DNA of 64,000 nucleotides from Trichodelitschia bisporula. Lineage: Eukaryota; Ascomycota; Dothideomycetes; Phaeotrichales; Phaeotrichaceae. The stretch is taken from contig ML996687.1 in the NCBI GenBank assembly GCA_010356995.1, positions 1,583,148 through 1,647,147 of the forward strand, in the 5' to 3' direction. Of this stretch, positions 45,141-55,583 are shown one piece after another. The notes under the pieces were generated by a model. The model ran no database searches. It saw nothing but the letters and a program-made list of their open reading frames with translations, and was not told the DNA's origin. The position numbers and the translations under genes are program-made. Numbering within the stretch: the stretch's first letter is position 1; the number at the start of each line of letters is the position of its first letter.

Positions 45141-45562
45141 ATTAAGACTACGTCGTCAAGTTTATTAGAGGTCCGGTAATGTAGTAGAGCGTTAAGTAGC
45201 AAACTATTACTAAGTCGACAACCAAAGGGAAACTCTTAAGCCCATTATATGGGACGGGAGAAGTCTACACTTTCTTACGGTTCCTTAGTTAGGTTAACGT
45301 TTAAGCTAGAAAGCGCGTTCCTGTCACGGTATGACACCCAGTTCTGCAGCTCCATGGGCTCGCACCATCCTCGGGTTTATGTGGGACTTGGCGCTGTGTC
45401 AAGCCGCCACCCTCACACTCACGCACCAGGCCTACTTACCCGCAGTCCCTGACATCTTTGCTCCGTAGCTTTACAATCTCCGTCTTACCCACATCTTGAC
45501 CGTGCATGCGTAATTGTTGACGGTGACGGTTCCGGTTTCTACAATAATAAGTAGATCGTAGA
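45141..45562. other. Island spacer between repeat A and LINE copy 2
   Basis: About 420 nt without recognisable features. The middle (45,340-45,460) is richer in C and G than the rest of the island. Nothing can be named. Confidence 0.4.
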
Positions 45563-47075
45563 TATAATAATAATAGCTTGATTACGCCCAGGCTTGTTTT
45601 AGCTAGCCGTATGGTCGGGTCTCACCACTTTAGGAGTGGGTTTGACCAATTTATTTGGTTCTACACGGCAAAAACCCTCCCCGGAAGGGTTGAGGAAAAG
45701 CCATGGAAGTCGTCCTTTGGAGAGGAGCATGTGAGCCCCACGCCTTTTACATGTGTTTATCGTCTTTTCTTTGCACCATTCTTGTGTGTCCAAAGCGAGA
45801 ACTTGGTTGCACGCCGAGAAACTGAGAAACACTCCATGTCCCAATTAAACCCCAAAAACGCCGAACGCCTACAGCAACGCAGATCCCGTGATTCTAGGCC
45901 ATGTGATCGAAAGAGAGAAGGAGAGGAAGGAAATTGAGGAATGCCAGGTGGTGTCCGGAGGCCGCCAGTGGGGGGGGTCCTCTTTGGGGGAGATCCGGTT
46001 CCTGGTAGCAGGGGTGGTGTTGAATCCGCTCTTCTTCACGTGTGGGTAGACTGGTGTTGTTGCTAGTCCTAGTATGTTGTCCCAGTATGTTGTGTTTGTG
46101 GTTGAGGAGAGGGCACCTCGGGGGGTTTGTTGCTGGGTTGGGGGACGGTGTTGACCCTGAGGACGGGGATTGGGTTCGGGCTCCGTGGTGTCGTGTGGTG
46201 AGGTCTGTGGCCTCCTTGGTATTGAGCTTTTCCGGCTCTCTTGGGGTTCCTGGCCGGTTCCGGTTGCGGGCCGTCAGCTTTGTGGTGGCTCGCTTTCATC
46301 CGGTTCCCTTCCAGTCTCGCTAGGAGATTGTGGATTTATGAACAGTTCGTGGGGTGTGGGCGGCTTTTTTCCCACGTCTCGGGTTCCGATTGGCGGAATT
46401 CTTTAGCTAGCTTGAATTGACCGATGAAGCCTCTGTTGATGATATAGTTTGTGACTGCCTCTAGACCTCTCCTAGTGTTGATCATTTTGTTGTAGTCAAT
46501 CGTTCTTGCTTGCTCGTAGAGCTCAGAGCGTCCCGCTCCGAGCGTGCAGCTCATGATCATATGCTTGGGTATTTGTCGCCCAAATCCGCAGGGGCACCGG
46601 GGGGAGTCAAATGTCGGGACTCCTACTCTGAAGAGAAAGTCTCGCAGTCCAATGCATTCAGTGCGTAGTTGTGTTGCTACGGCGCTGTTGGTCTTCAGTA
46701 GTCCACTATGGAGGTTGGGGACGTATTCCTTCCAGGGGGTGTGCCAGGCTGGCGCCTGTTTGTATCCGTTGATTCTCCACAGGGCTTCCCATTCTTGGTT
46801 CTCCCAGTCGCCGAAGATTGTTCTTGCCGCCTGGGAGGGGTCTGCCGCTGCGACGATCGCCTTCGCTTCCATAAGTATTTTGTCTTCAGGGTATGTGGGT
46901 TCTGAGGGCCTCCGGCCTCTTCGCGGGGTAGTTCCGGCCCAGTAGGCCCGTGTGCGTTTCCTGATGAATTTTTCCACGTCCTCGTCGTGGTGTTCGATTG
47001 ATTGCCAGTGGGCTATCTTTCTTAGGTACAGGCCTAATGGGGGAATACCGTGCGAACATACTGCTTCACACTATG
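45563..47075 (-). mobile_element. 5'-truncated Tad-clade LINE, copy 2
   Basis: The same LINE family as copy 1, opposite direction. Reading on the minus strand, coding sequence runs from about 47,066 to 46,336: HGIPPLGLYLRKIAHWQ (the family's block after RNase H), then about 210 residues ending in the C-P-C-G...H...C region and TWEKSRPHPTNCS with a stop at 46,336. The 3' UTR runs to an (ATT)n tail at about 45,564-45,576. Compared with copy 1 over about 340 nt by eye there are roughly 18 differences; several are CA-to-TA or TG-to-TA changes of the kind RIP makes. The reverse transcriptase and endonuclease parts are absent. I could not find a target-site duplication, so the 5' boundary near 47,075 is approximate. 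Confidence 0.85.
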
Positions 47076-47555
47076 GACATTTCCGCACCCCTTACTGATC
47101 TCGAACCCCCATAGAAGAAATGATGGGTGCAACCTAAAGCTATTGACCCGTCATTACTGATCTCTATTTATTCCTCATCATAGCCAAAGAGGTAGCGGAT
47201 GAAAAATTCCAGCAGGCGGCTACAAATTTCTCAAATGCTCCTTCCTAACCAAATCCAAGATCCAGTTCAGTCTTTCGGTAAAGAAAAATGATTAAACTCC
47301 CGGTCACGATGCGTTTGTGCTACTTAAAAAATATTGAGATAGCTCTGCCATAGCGGCACAGTTTAGCATTTTATTCAAGTCAATCTACCCGTGGAAAACG
47401 ATGTCATCTCCGTGCAAAGTCGTAATGCTTTTATAAATGTTAAATATAGGTCTGAACAAGCTACTCTAAGTAAAATAACCGCAGTTGTAATTTTAGGAAT
47501 CAAATTGCCCATCATAGTGTGCCACACGCTCCTTTTAGGCTTGGACGCCTTTAGT
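47076..47555. other. Island spacer, AT-rich
   Basis: About 480 nt between LINE copy 2 and repeat B. AT-rich, with short broken frames. No gene or named repeat is seen. Confidence 0.45.
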
Positions 47556-47757
47556 GTCACGGGCAACGTCTGGGACATCAAATGTACTGAGTGCGTGTAT
47601 GACTGAAAATACTGCTATGAAGAGGAAACATGAAAAGTCTAGAACTGGAATGCAGGTGCGGGGTGGCAGTGGACCCTGGGCTTGGCACCGAGCGGCTGCA
47701 TCACGTGGTATGGTTCAGCAACGCACTGGCAGGGCCTGACGTGCTGAGACCATGACA
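47556..47757 (+). repeat. 202-bp dispersed repeat, copy B
   Basis: Inverted partner of 44,939-45,140. The pair encloses LINE copy 2 and about 2.4 kb in total. Differences between the copies are spread along the length. Confidence 0.8.
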
Positions 47758-48009
47758 TTTAGCGGTCGAAAGGCAAGTCCAGCTGATTTCGGGTTAAGCT
47801 TGACGCATTTTTTGCGAGCTATGATTTGGGACCCAGTCTAACGCCCATTAGTCATTCGGCTGATATCCTAAAATAGTACCGAGCCAATCAAATCATCTTA
47901 TATACTATCCTACTCATATAACGTCTGCCGTACAACAACAAATGTTCCTCAAGGAATCCTAAGCCAAACAAAACGTGAAACTACTCGCCACACTGAGGCA
48001 AGTTGAATG

Positions 48010-48225
48010 AGCTATATATTATCTTAATTAGACGACGTCTCATGAGTGCATCGCAATTTGAAGTCCAGGTTAAAAGATTTAATATAGTCTTAGTGCCTAT
48101 AATCCTTACTACAGCTAGCTCCCCCTTAATACCCTATCACTGCTAAGACCCCATCGACTTTTTGGTATCAACTTCAAATCGCAATACACTCATGAGACGT
48201 AGGTTAATTAAGATAATATATAGCT
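48010..48225. mobile_element. Second foldback element, 216 bp, 55-bp arms
   Basis: The left arm 48,010-48,064 (AGCTATATATTATCTTAATT...) is the inverted partner of the right arm 48,171-48,225 (...AATTAAGATAATATATAGCT) with only a few mismatches. They are separated by about 106 nt of unrelated sequence. No reading frame. The arm sequence is unlike the neighbouring TCCCTTGTA element, so it is a separate MITE-type family. It abuts that element directly at 48,225-48,228. Confidence 0.8.
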
Positions 48226-48227
48226 TA

Positions 48228-48444
48228 TCCCTTGTATGGCCCAGGTTCTGGCCCAGGTACACGCCCAGGTACTCGTCACCTGCCTTCCGCTATCATAGAC
48301 CAATCAAAGAGCTAGAATTTAGTTCTGTAAAGATTTCTCATTTCTGTAACGAATCCTAGCTCTCTGACTAGTCCATGATAGCGGAAAAGTGGGGGACGAG
48401 TACCTGGGCGTGTACCTGGGCCAGAACCTGGGCCGTATAAGGGA
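48228..48444. mobile_element. Foldback MITE-like element, best copy, TTA target duplication (PIF/Harbinger-like)
   Basis: A 217-bp element that begins TCCCTTGTATGGCCCAGG and ends CCTGGGCCGTATAAGGGA. The inverted ends match for more than 50 bp, and the palindrome continues inward, so nearly the whole element can form one hairpin. TTA lies on both sides (48,225-48,227 and 48,445-48,447). A 3-bp TTA/TAA duplication is the hallmark of PIF/Harbinger transposons, so I infer a non-autonomous member of that superfamily. It has no coding capacity. Related, more worn copies lie at 42,724, 42,984 and 44,277. Confidence 0.85.
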
Positions 48445-48447
48445 TTA

Positions 48448-49611
48448 TATTTGCCTTAGTCAGATGACTAGTTTGACGGTTTATATGACTGAATTTACTT
48501 GCATAAAAACTGTTATTCTAATGGGGAGTTAACATAGATAGAGCTGCAATCATCTAATTAGCTGAATCTTAACTTAGGTAACTCACGTCCGGATAAGTGT
48601 AGTATCCTCGCTTTTTTGCTTAATTGGGTTTAGCGGCGGCGTCCAAAACAGTTATACGCAAAAGAAACGTCAAGCTCAACCTGAAACCAGCTGTATTCCT
48701 GCCGATGCATTCGCCTTAATGAAGTCTTACAGCCACTCGCCTCTTCAAGACAATTCAGATGATCCAGAGTTGAGCATGATGATGATTCATTCATAGGGAT
48801 GATCCATAGTTCATCTAGCAATCTCTGGGTTAATGAGCTGTTGTGACTGTAGCAAATAGAGGTTAAAACCTTCCGGTTTACCTCTACCCTTTTCCTCGTC
48901 AGCACCAGACGCCGTTGAATTTCACTTTCATGGTGACACGGGCAATCGGACTGCTGCATCACAATTACTTTAGAGCATGCCTGGTCTCTCAAATCACTGC
49001 GATAATGCATGTATGTCATTTGATGCTTTATTCAGACCGATGCACTTACATGAAAAATTGATATTGCACGGCGATGTTGTACGTTTTAGAACTAATCAGT
49101 GTTAATTTGCCAGCGCGTAGCGCATAGTCAGAAGGGATTAAGATGCTGTCGGTATTGTCTGCTGGCCCATCAGACATTGGGCAGGAAACAGGGCCTTGAA
49201 GCTGCTTACATGTGCTAAACGCTTTCAAGCCTCTCCATCAACCAAATATCGCGCAGGATTCGATGCTTATTCAACCCTGCTTAGCCATCTACTCGAAATA
49301 TTGAGCGCATATTATGCTGGCGGTGGTGGCGGGATAGCCATTATTAGCACTACGACCAACGTGAGGGCAGGAGCCCATTCAGCGTGTTTGATTGGTGTGC
49401 GAGTTGGGCGTATGCGCTCCATGATTCGTGGTGTGCATCTGACTCTCTAGAAGTATTGGCCATCTAGCTCTCAAGAGTAGGATTACAAGGCGCCCCTTCT
49501 CGATTCATTCGGAATCTTGATTAGAATGCAAGACAACAACGTTCACTGAAGAACTGCGCCTTCAAATTGCTTTATAGAGCGACCATTTACCTGATATTTA
49601 TTCTATCTGCA
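48448..49611. other. Right edge of AT-rich island
   Basis: AT-rich to about 48,620, then gradually less so up to the end of the sugar-transporter gene. A GGCGGTGGTGGCGGG patch lies at 49,320-49,334. No gene is supported; this is also the 3' UTR side of the minus-strand transporter. Confidence 0.5.
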
Positions 49612-51306
49612 TTATATATGCTCAGCCTCAGTCTTAAAGTCTGACTTGATCCCCGTATGTATCTCAGCCTTCTCTTCCTCTGTCGCGTTGGTAAGATGCA
49701 CCACCACCTTGTCACCAAACAGCTCGGCCAGCTCTTCAAGTGAGCGGCCATTTGTTTCCGGATAGAAGAAGTACACGACGATGATGGTGACGACCGTCAG
49801 GCAGGCAAATACGACGAAGTACTTCCATCCTATGGTTGCAATGGCCGTCGCTCCCGGTGTAACAAACGTCTACGAAAGTCAGGAATGCCAAGCTGTTGTG
49901 GAACGCACTCACAATGCAGGCAACAAAATACGTGCAAGTGGCAAGCGCCACGCCGCGGGCGCGTATTTGTGTCGGGTAGATCTCGCTGCTGTAGATAAAA
50001 GAAGCAGCATCAAGGAAGAGGCCGTAAAAGAAAACGAAACTTCATGGTCAGCATTGTGCTAACACATCCCGTGTGGGCGTGACTCACAAGAAGATAGCGA
50101 AAATGGCAACCTTTTGGCCCGCCGGCGAGGGTTCAGGCACTTGTACGAACTTGGCTATCATGGCGGTCTCAATTATCAGGGCGACGAGACACCCGATGAA
50201 GCCGGTGAGGAGCGCCTGATTGGTCAGCAGATGTTCGTTCCGAACGGAGACACATACGAAGCGGCGACCAGTTTTATCGATGGTCAGCATGGAGAATAGG
50301 TTGCCCAATGCTCCCACCAATGTGTACAGCGCGTACATAAGCAGCGGCTTGTACCCCTCTAGACCGAGATTGGTGTAAATGATGATACTGTAGTAGTTGA
50401 TCACCAGGCCGCCCGTGGCGTTTGCGCCGTACTGGATGAAGCAAGCGAGGAAGGCGCGTCTTCGGTATGCCGGGCTTGTGAGAATGGCCCAGTAGCCATT
50501 GGGGTTGCTCGACTCAAACTCAATCTGCTTGCGCATCTGGTAGAACTCCTCGCGCGCGGACGTGTTGTCGGGATCGTTCGGGTCCTGGTGGAGTCGGCTG
50601 ATGTTTTTCCACGCCTCGTCGACACGTCCCTTCATGAGCAGCCAGCGCGGTGATTCTGGGATCCAGAGGCATCCGAGAGCTAGCAGCAGCGGTGGAATGC
50701 AGGTGAAGGCAATCGGGGCGCGCCACTGGAACGCGGGATTCTTCGCAAAGTAGCAGCCGAGCCCGACCCAGGCCGATATATTGTAGCCGCTGACAAGGAA
50801 GAAGCCGTGCAGGCCGGTGAGCAGACCGCGCTTCTCCGGGGTCGAAGCTTCGGCTAGGAATATGGGCACGAGAGTTGCCAGCATACCGAGCCCTGAGCCC
50901 TGCAGAATGCGGACGACGATGAGCATAGCGACATGCACACTGCCAGCTGCCAGTGCGCCGCCGACGATGCTGACAAGGGCGGCGCCGAACAGGGCATGTT
51001 TGCGGCCGATACGATCGGCGAGAGGACCACCGACAAGCGCACCAATACAGGCACCGAAGAAGAAGAGTGCATTGACGGCACCCAAAATGCCGTTCGAGTA
51101 CGCGGCGCGGGGTCCCGTCAGAGCGAGATCGAAGTATTCATAGAAGCCAGGCTGTCCGATGGAGGTTGCAAAGGCGGCAAATCCTGTTGGGTGAGCATGA
51201 TTATTGCTGCTACGAGTCTGCCGCGGGACGTACCAAAGCCATAGGTGAAGCTCCCCAGCGCAACCACGAGGCCCACGCCAAAATTGTAAAGCGTAGTTTT
51301 GGCCAT
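49612..51306 (-). CDS. MFS sugar-porter family transporter
   Basis: Four exons (51306-51234, 51183-50088, 50039-49913, 49869-49612) give 517 residues with 12 hydrophobic helices. Sugar-porter signatures are in order: GFAAFATSIGQPGF after TM1, GGPLADRIGRKHALFGAALV (motif A), RILQGSGLGMLATLVPIFLA with EASTPEKRGLLTG, IPESPRWLLMKGR, a second-half loop with DKTGRRF, SSEIYPTQIRARGVALATCT, and FYPETNGRSLEELAELFGDK. This is a proton-linked or facilitated importer of hexoses or related polyols/quinate at the plasma membrane; the substrate is not predictable. The start ATG 51,306 (MAKTTLYNF) is the only one that gives a short cytosolic N-terminus before TM1. The loop in the middle carries VCVSVRNEHLLTNQAL, which reads slightly unlike the family; a small unspliced intron there is possible. 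It is the first gene after the AT-rich island. Confidence 0.88.
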
Positions 51307-51354
51307 TGGCACGATCTGAGCAACAGAACTTCCATTGACGGCCCAGGCAGCCAG

Positions 51355-51361
51355 ATATATA
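51355..51361 (-). promoter_or_regulatory. Possible TATA box of the sugar transporter
   Basis: TATATAT on the minus strand, about 50 nt upstream of the start codon. The position would give a very short 5' UTR, so confidence is low. Confidence 0.3.
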
Positions 51362-53169
51362 GCTTGCGAACAAGCTCGCTAGCGATCGTTAGCTAATCGT
51401 TAGCCGTGCTTCGCGGCGCACTGCCCCGTGGGGAAGTGGCGCCGTCTAAACTCAATAATTGGAGCTGGAATGGCACTTGGAATCTCAGGTGCAGCGGTGC
51501 GACGCGAAGCTTACGGTCTTTCGGGAGAGTCACATTCTGCAAGGGCGGGGTTTTTGCCATGTGTCGAACGCTACAGGAAAGCGTTCTCCAGCTCGGTTAT
51601 CCTCACCCGAGAAATGAGCACGACCATCGCTCTCCGCCGTCACTTTGCTGCCATGCAAGTCATCCAATCCTCACAAATGTGTCATCCTCGGCGATGCGTC
51701 CGATGATATTTTGACTGGCTGAGACTAGAAAACACTCGCTGAACGCTGGATTGCATGCCGCTAGGCCTGGCCAGACGGGTCCATGGTCTCGCAAGACTAC
51801 CGGATTGGTTTCCAGTAACCATCACGCGGGGATGTACGGTAGTGTCAAGTCCATTGGTATGCTGTCGGGTGATGACAGCGTTTGTGGATTAGTTGGTAAA
51901 GATGGTAGCTGGCCAGATACGGGCTCGCCGTCGTGCTTGCCATGAGGCTATTGGGCATGAGATGGATCACTAAGGCCGGAGTCAGGATGAATCCATCGAA
52001 AGAAAGACGTACGAGGTGAGTACAGCACCACTATGGTGATGGAGATAGAGACATGATTTTATGGCGTTTGAGGTGTGTTGACGTCGAAATTCACGATAGC
52101 CAAGCTCAACGTGGTTGTGGCCTATGAAGGTGGGGAAGTGGTGAGCGGTGAGCACGGGCCTAGACCCAGGCTCCCAGGCCCCTTCTCCAACCACATGGCC
52201 TAGCCTTGTTCACTGCTGGGAGATACCAAGCCGCTGGAATCGAGACTCCAGCTTCAAAGAACCAGTGAGCCTCCATTGGTTCCTCTCCAGAAAATAGAAG
52301 GGCTCGGCGCATGAGGCATCTAAAAGCCTAAAAGAAGCGTGTACTGGTCATGGAGTCATGTGACTGATAACAGTAGTGATCTGCTCGCCTTGCATCAAAA
52401 GCTCGGAGAAAGTTTATCCGCTGAATCGAGCTTCAGGAAAATTATCCAGTATTTGTCAGACGGCTTATGCATTTGTAGTTGGCCGGTTGTCATTCTCGGT
52501 CGATCACTTCAGCCTTGCCTGGTGGCGAGCAAGCACCCTTCTCGTCGACGTTCATCTGCAGGGCTGGCGGCATTTTGCATCAAATGCATCCAAGTCGCTC
52601 GATAATTTGATCTGATCACTTTGAAACATATTCCGAGAAAATCTCGTGAAAAGCCGATACGTGCATCCTACTTGACCAGGCCGTACCACGGCTAGCCCAC
52701 ATGTTCCGCGGAATCTGGCTTGCCCGTGCCAAATCAGATCCGGGGGATCAGATCTACTACGGGACGATCTGGCAGCTCCAGTAACTGCATGTAGCGTAGA
52801 CTTGACGTCCAGATACCATATTTTTGGGGCTCACCGTGTTGAGCGCGCAAACGCAACGTGCGGCGATCTTGCTCCCACACTCGTCCCCTTCGCTAGCTGA
52901 GCAATTCCCGGGGTAAATCCCGGCTAGAATCGTCCTTGTAGCGGACTTCAACTCCATGCCGCATCTAATAACGCTCGGCGCCCCGAGTCGTCAGGCTAGA
53001 GGTCTATCGAGACTGCTGTGAGTCGCATAATGTCACTATCGCTCCGTGGAAGGGCATGAGATCTGTTAGGCTTCTCAGGTAGCCTCTGTTACAAGCGAGA
53101 TAGTGCGGGGTAACTTCATCACATCACCTTGATCAATGCAAGCTGCGAGAAACCGCAGATGTCAGCCTC

Positions 53170-53176
53170 TATATAA
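53170..53176 (+). promoter_or_regulatory. TATA box of the CFEM gene
   Basis: TATATAA at 97 nt upstream of the ATG, followed by a C-rich leader (CACACTCCTTTCCACA). Position and sequence are good for an inducible fungal promoter. Confidence 0.6.
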
Positions 53177-53272
53177 GATCTCTCAGATGGCGACATTAAC
53201 AGTCTCCAGCACACCATTCCACTCCTTTGCCTCCGCTTTCCAATCAACCAAGCACCCACACTCCTTTCCACA

Positions 53273-53806
53273 ATGAAGTTTCTCGTCATCCTGGCTACCA
53301 CCCTAGGCCTTGCCGCCGCTCAGCTGCCCAAAGGTACCGCCGGGGCTAAAGGAGGTGCCATGCCGAAAGCCACTGCCCCGAAGGGCAAGGGCACCGGCAC
53401 CAGTGGCTTCGGAGGTCTCGGGTCCTTTGGGGGTCTTGGGGGCCTAGGTGGCGCCGGCGGCAGCATGCCGGCAATGCCCAACATCCCAAGCTGGTATGGC
53501 TTTACTGCTGGCTAGAGGCTGAACTGACGTTGGCAACAGTGGGATGTCCTGCATGATGACCATGGTCATGAGCGGTGGTGGTGGGTGCGGTCTCACTGGT
53601 AAGTATCGTACATAGCCCCAGAGATGCGCTGTCTAACATCTTCAGACCAAAAGTGCTACTGCGGCCTTCCTGCCCTTAAGGCGGCGATGACGGATTGCGT
53701 CCCGAAGGGCTGTACAGCGAAAACGGACGTTACCGCCATGTACGAGATGACGAACAAGATGTGTTCGGGCGTGACCGGTTTCACACCACTCACTGCCCCT
53801 GCGTGA
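53273..53806 (+). CDS. Small secreted CFEM-domain protein
   Basis: Three exons (53273-53493, 53540-53598, 53646-53806) give 146 residues. A signal peptide (MKFLVILATTLGLAAA) is followed by a Gly/Ala/Lys-rich linker of about 55 residues (GGLGSFGGLGGLGGAGG). A CFEM domain then has the eight cysteines in order: PSC, MSC, GGCG, KCYC (two), DCVP, GCTA, and KMCSG. The Asp in L-T-D-Q-K-C-Y-C is the position that binds haem iron in Candida Csa2/Rbt5-type proteins. The C-terminus is short (GFTPLTAPA) and not hydrophobic, so no GPI anchor is expected and the protein should be released. The two introns (46 and 47 nt) both fall in the CFEM part, and splicing is required to restore PSCGMSC and LTDQKC. Roles in the family include haem/iron capture, adhesion and host interaction. 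The Gly-rich linker is unusual in length. Confidence 0.9.
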
Positions 53807-54026
53807 TTGCTTTGCACAGTGTTTGGGGCGGAGAGTCTGGGAACTCAACAACGTTAGCAACCCGTTGCGGTTTGTACATAGTCAATACAAAGAGTCGGAC
53901 ATGTTTACGATGTCTGGAGAATATGCCAGCGCTTGGCAATCCCCGGTACCTCATCATAGGAAACCTTTGACATGTCGGGCGGCTATGTGCTCCCGATCGA
54001 TTATTCTAATGCTTCGGCTCCCCCAT

Positions 54027-55583
54027 CTAATTCTCTAGTGCTTTGATAAACCTGTGAAACGTGACTGCGAGCATGCATCCTAAAGTAGGGCCAGCCCCTG
54101 GCGTGACGACGAGTCAGCTCGGAAGCAAAGCTCCGCATTAGGGAGGACAAACAGTAAACCCAGTGGGTGCGGTCCCACATGTTGGTGACTACACAGGGGC
54201 CAAAGCTCCGAGCAGGATTCAACGAGCCCCCCGTCCAATGAACGCCTACAAGTTCACCCACAAACAAAGCAGCTCCGACTCCAGCTGGAGCCAAATACGC
54301 CCTGGAAAATCAGCCAGGCCCTTCATTCAAGAGCTAGACGCACCGGGTTTTCTCCTTTGCTAGTACGAGCACTGTAAATACAAGCTCAGCGGAAAGGATG
54401 GCTTCGATGAAGAGGCCTCTGACTATCGAGATCTTGTTGTTCAAAACGGTGCGGACATCGATATTTGCTGGGAAAAGACCTAGGGCAAGCTCCGAGGCGG
54501 CGATACTGCCTGCGATCTGCGCTACAAACAGACAAGCAGCGCGTACACTGCCAATGTCGCCGGAAAGAAGAAGCGCCAGAGTCACCTGGCCATGGTGAAA
54601 AAGAGACAAGGCAAAGGGGAGGAGCTTACAGCTGGATTGAAATAGGCCCCGGACGTCCTGCAGAATATCCACGCGTTGACCATGAGACTAAGTCCAAAGG
54701 ATAGGGATATATACACGAGCGCCTGCAAACCGGCATCTGGCCCCGGACCGGCTGCTATGGAGCTGAATGCTAAGCCAGAGCTCGATCCCGCGGCTTGAAT
54801 TCCCGCGAATGCGCAGAAGAGAAACAGCGTCGTTCCAAAAAGCTCGGACAGCGTGGTAATCATGTGACCTTTGGCACCCCTTCCCTTCCACGGCATTCTC
54901 CTCGGACGCGTTCGTAGAGGTTCATCAGAGGCAGGTGGTCCGGCTCCACTAGAAGGTGGATCCGGTCCAACAGCGACCGAGTAACTAGACTGGTTGGAAG
55001 ACGAGATCTCGTCTTGCGCTATTGCCGGCGCTGGGGCCGGTAGCACCGGATTCGGTAGCATAGGATTCGGTAGCATCGGATTAGGGGGCATCGGCTTCGG
55101 GGGTATTGGCACCCCTTGGACACTCGATACCCTTACAGGCTCCACGACTCGAACACTGCCCCACGACGCACGCCGCCCCCGCCCTCCAGACTTCATATGC
55201 TCGCGGGCATCGTAAAAGGACATATGCCGGTGGCGCGGGCCACGCGGCGATTCGGCCGAGCTCCGGCGACTGGCGGGCGCGGCAAAGTGAGGTCCGGGAC
55301 TTCCGGCGGCAAAGTCTGACGGCGGAGGAGACGAATCGTTGAGAAACTGTCGCATGCTCGGTTGCTTGGAGATCCTTTTTGGCTCGGAATCCGAGGCGAT
55401 GAATTGTTCCCTGGCTGTAGAGCGCTGAGAGTCGGTTCTCCGAATGCTCAAAGGTGGTGGTGCATGGCTCCTTGCTGGTGTTTGCCCAGCTCGGGGCTCG
55501 TCTCTGGGACCTTGAACGCGACTGTGAGTGTGGGATGGCGTCGTGGGGACGCCTAGAGACCACCTCGAGTCCGGTGCATTCAT
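54027..55583 (-). CDS. Aquaporin (MIP family) with long N-terminal extension
   Basis: Four exons (55583-54630, 54585-54344, 54301-54153, 54097-54027) give 471 residues. The first 235 residues are hydrophilic, rich in Ser, Pro and Arg. The channel follows: TM1 from LSELFGTTLFLFCAFAGIQA, first NPA in GAYFNPAVTLALLL near 316, loop and TM4-5 (AELVFTVLVLAKEKT), and second NPA in HWTGGSLNPARSFGP near 428, ending VTFHRFIKALEN. Both NPA boxes are intact and the Arg after the second is present, as in orthodox water channels. Aquaglyceroporins usually have Asp after the second NPA-R; here it reads NPARSFGP, which favours water. The last intron was placed by the donor ACT|GTTTGT, because only this join gives HWVYWAGPTLG. 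Plasma-membrane water movement is the likely job; the long N-terminus may be a regulatory phosphorylation region (RRSSAES, RRASWGS). Confidence 0.9.
55039..55113. repeat. Five 15-bp tandem repeats inside the aquaporin N-terminus
   Basis: Units such as GGTAGCACCGGATTC, GGTAGCATAGGATTC, GGTAGCATCGGATTA, GGGGGCATCGGCTTC and GGGGGTATTGGCACC. On the coding (minus) strand they give a P-N-P-M-L-type pentapeptide repeat. Confidence 0.85.

Larger units (their letters stand above)
51307..53272. other. Divergent intergenic region, 2.0 kb
   Basis: Between the sugar transporter (minus) and the CFEM gene (plus). No gene is supported. The long spacing, together with a clear TATA box before the CFEM gene, suggests regulated rather than housekeeping promoters. 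Confidence 0.5.
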
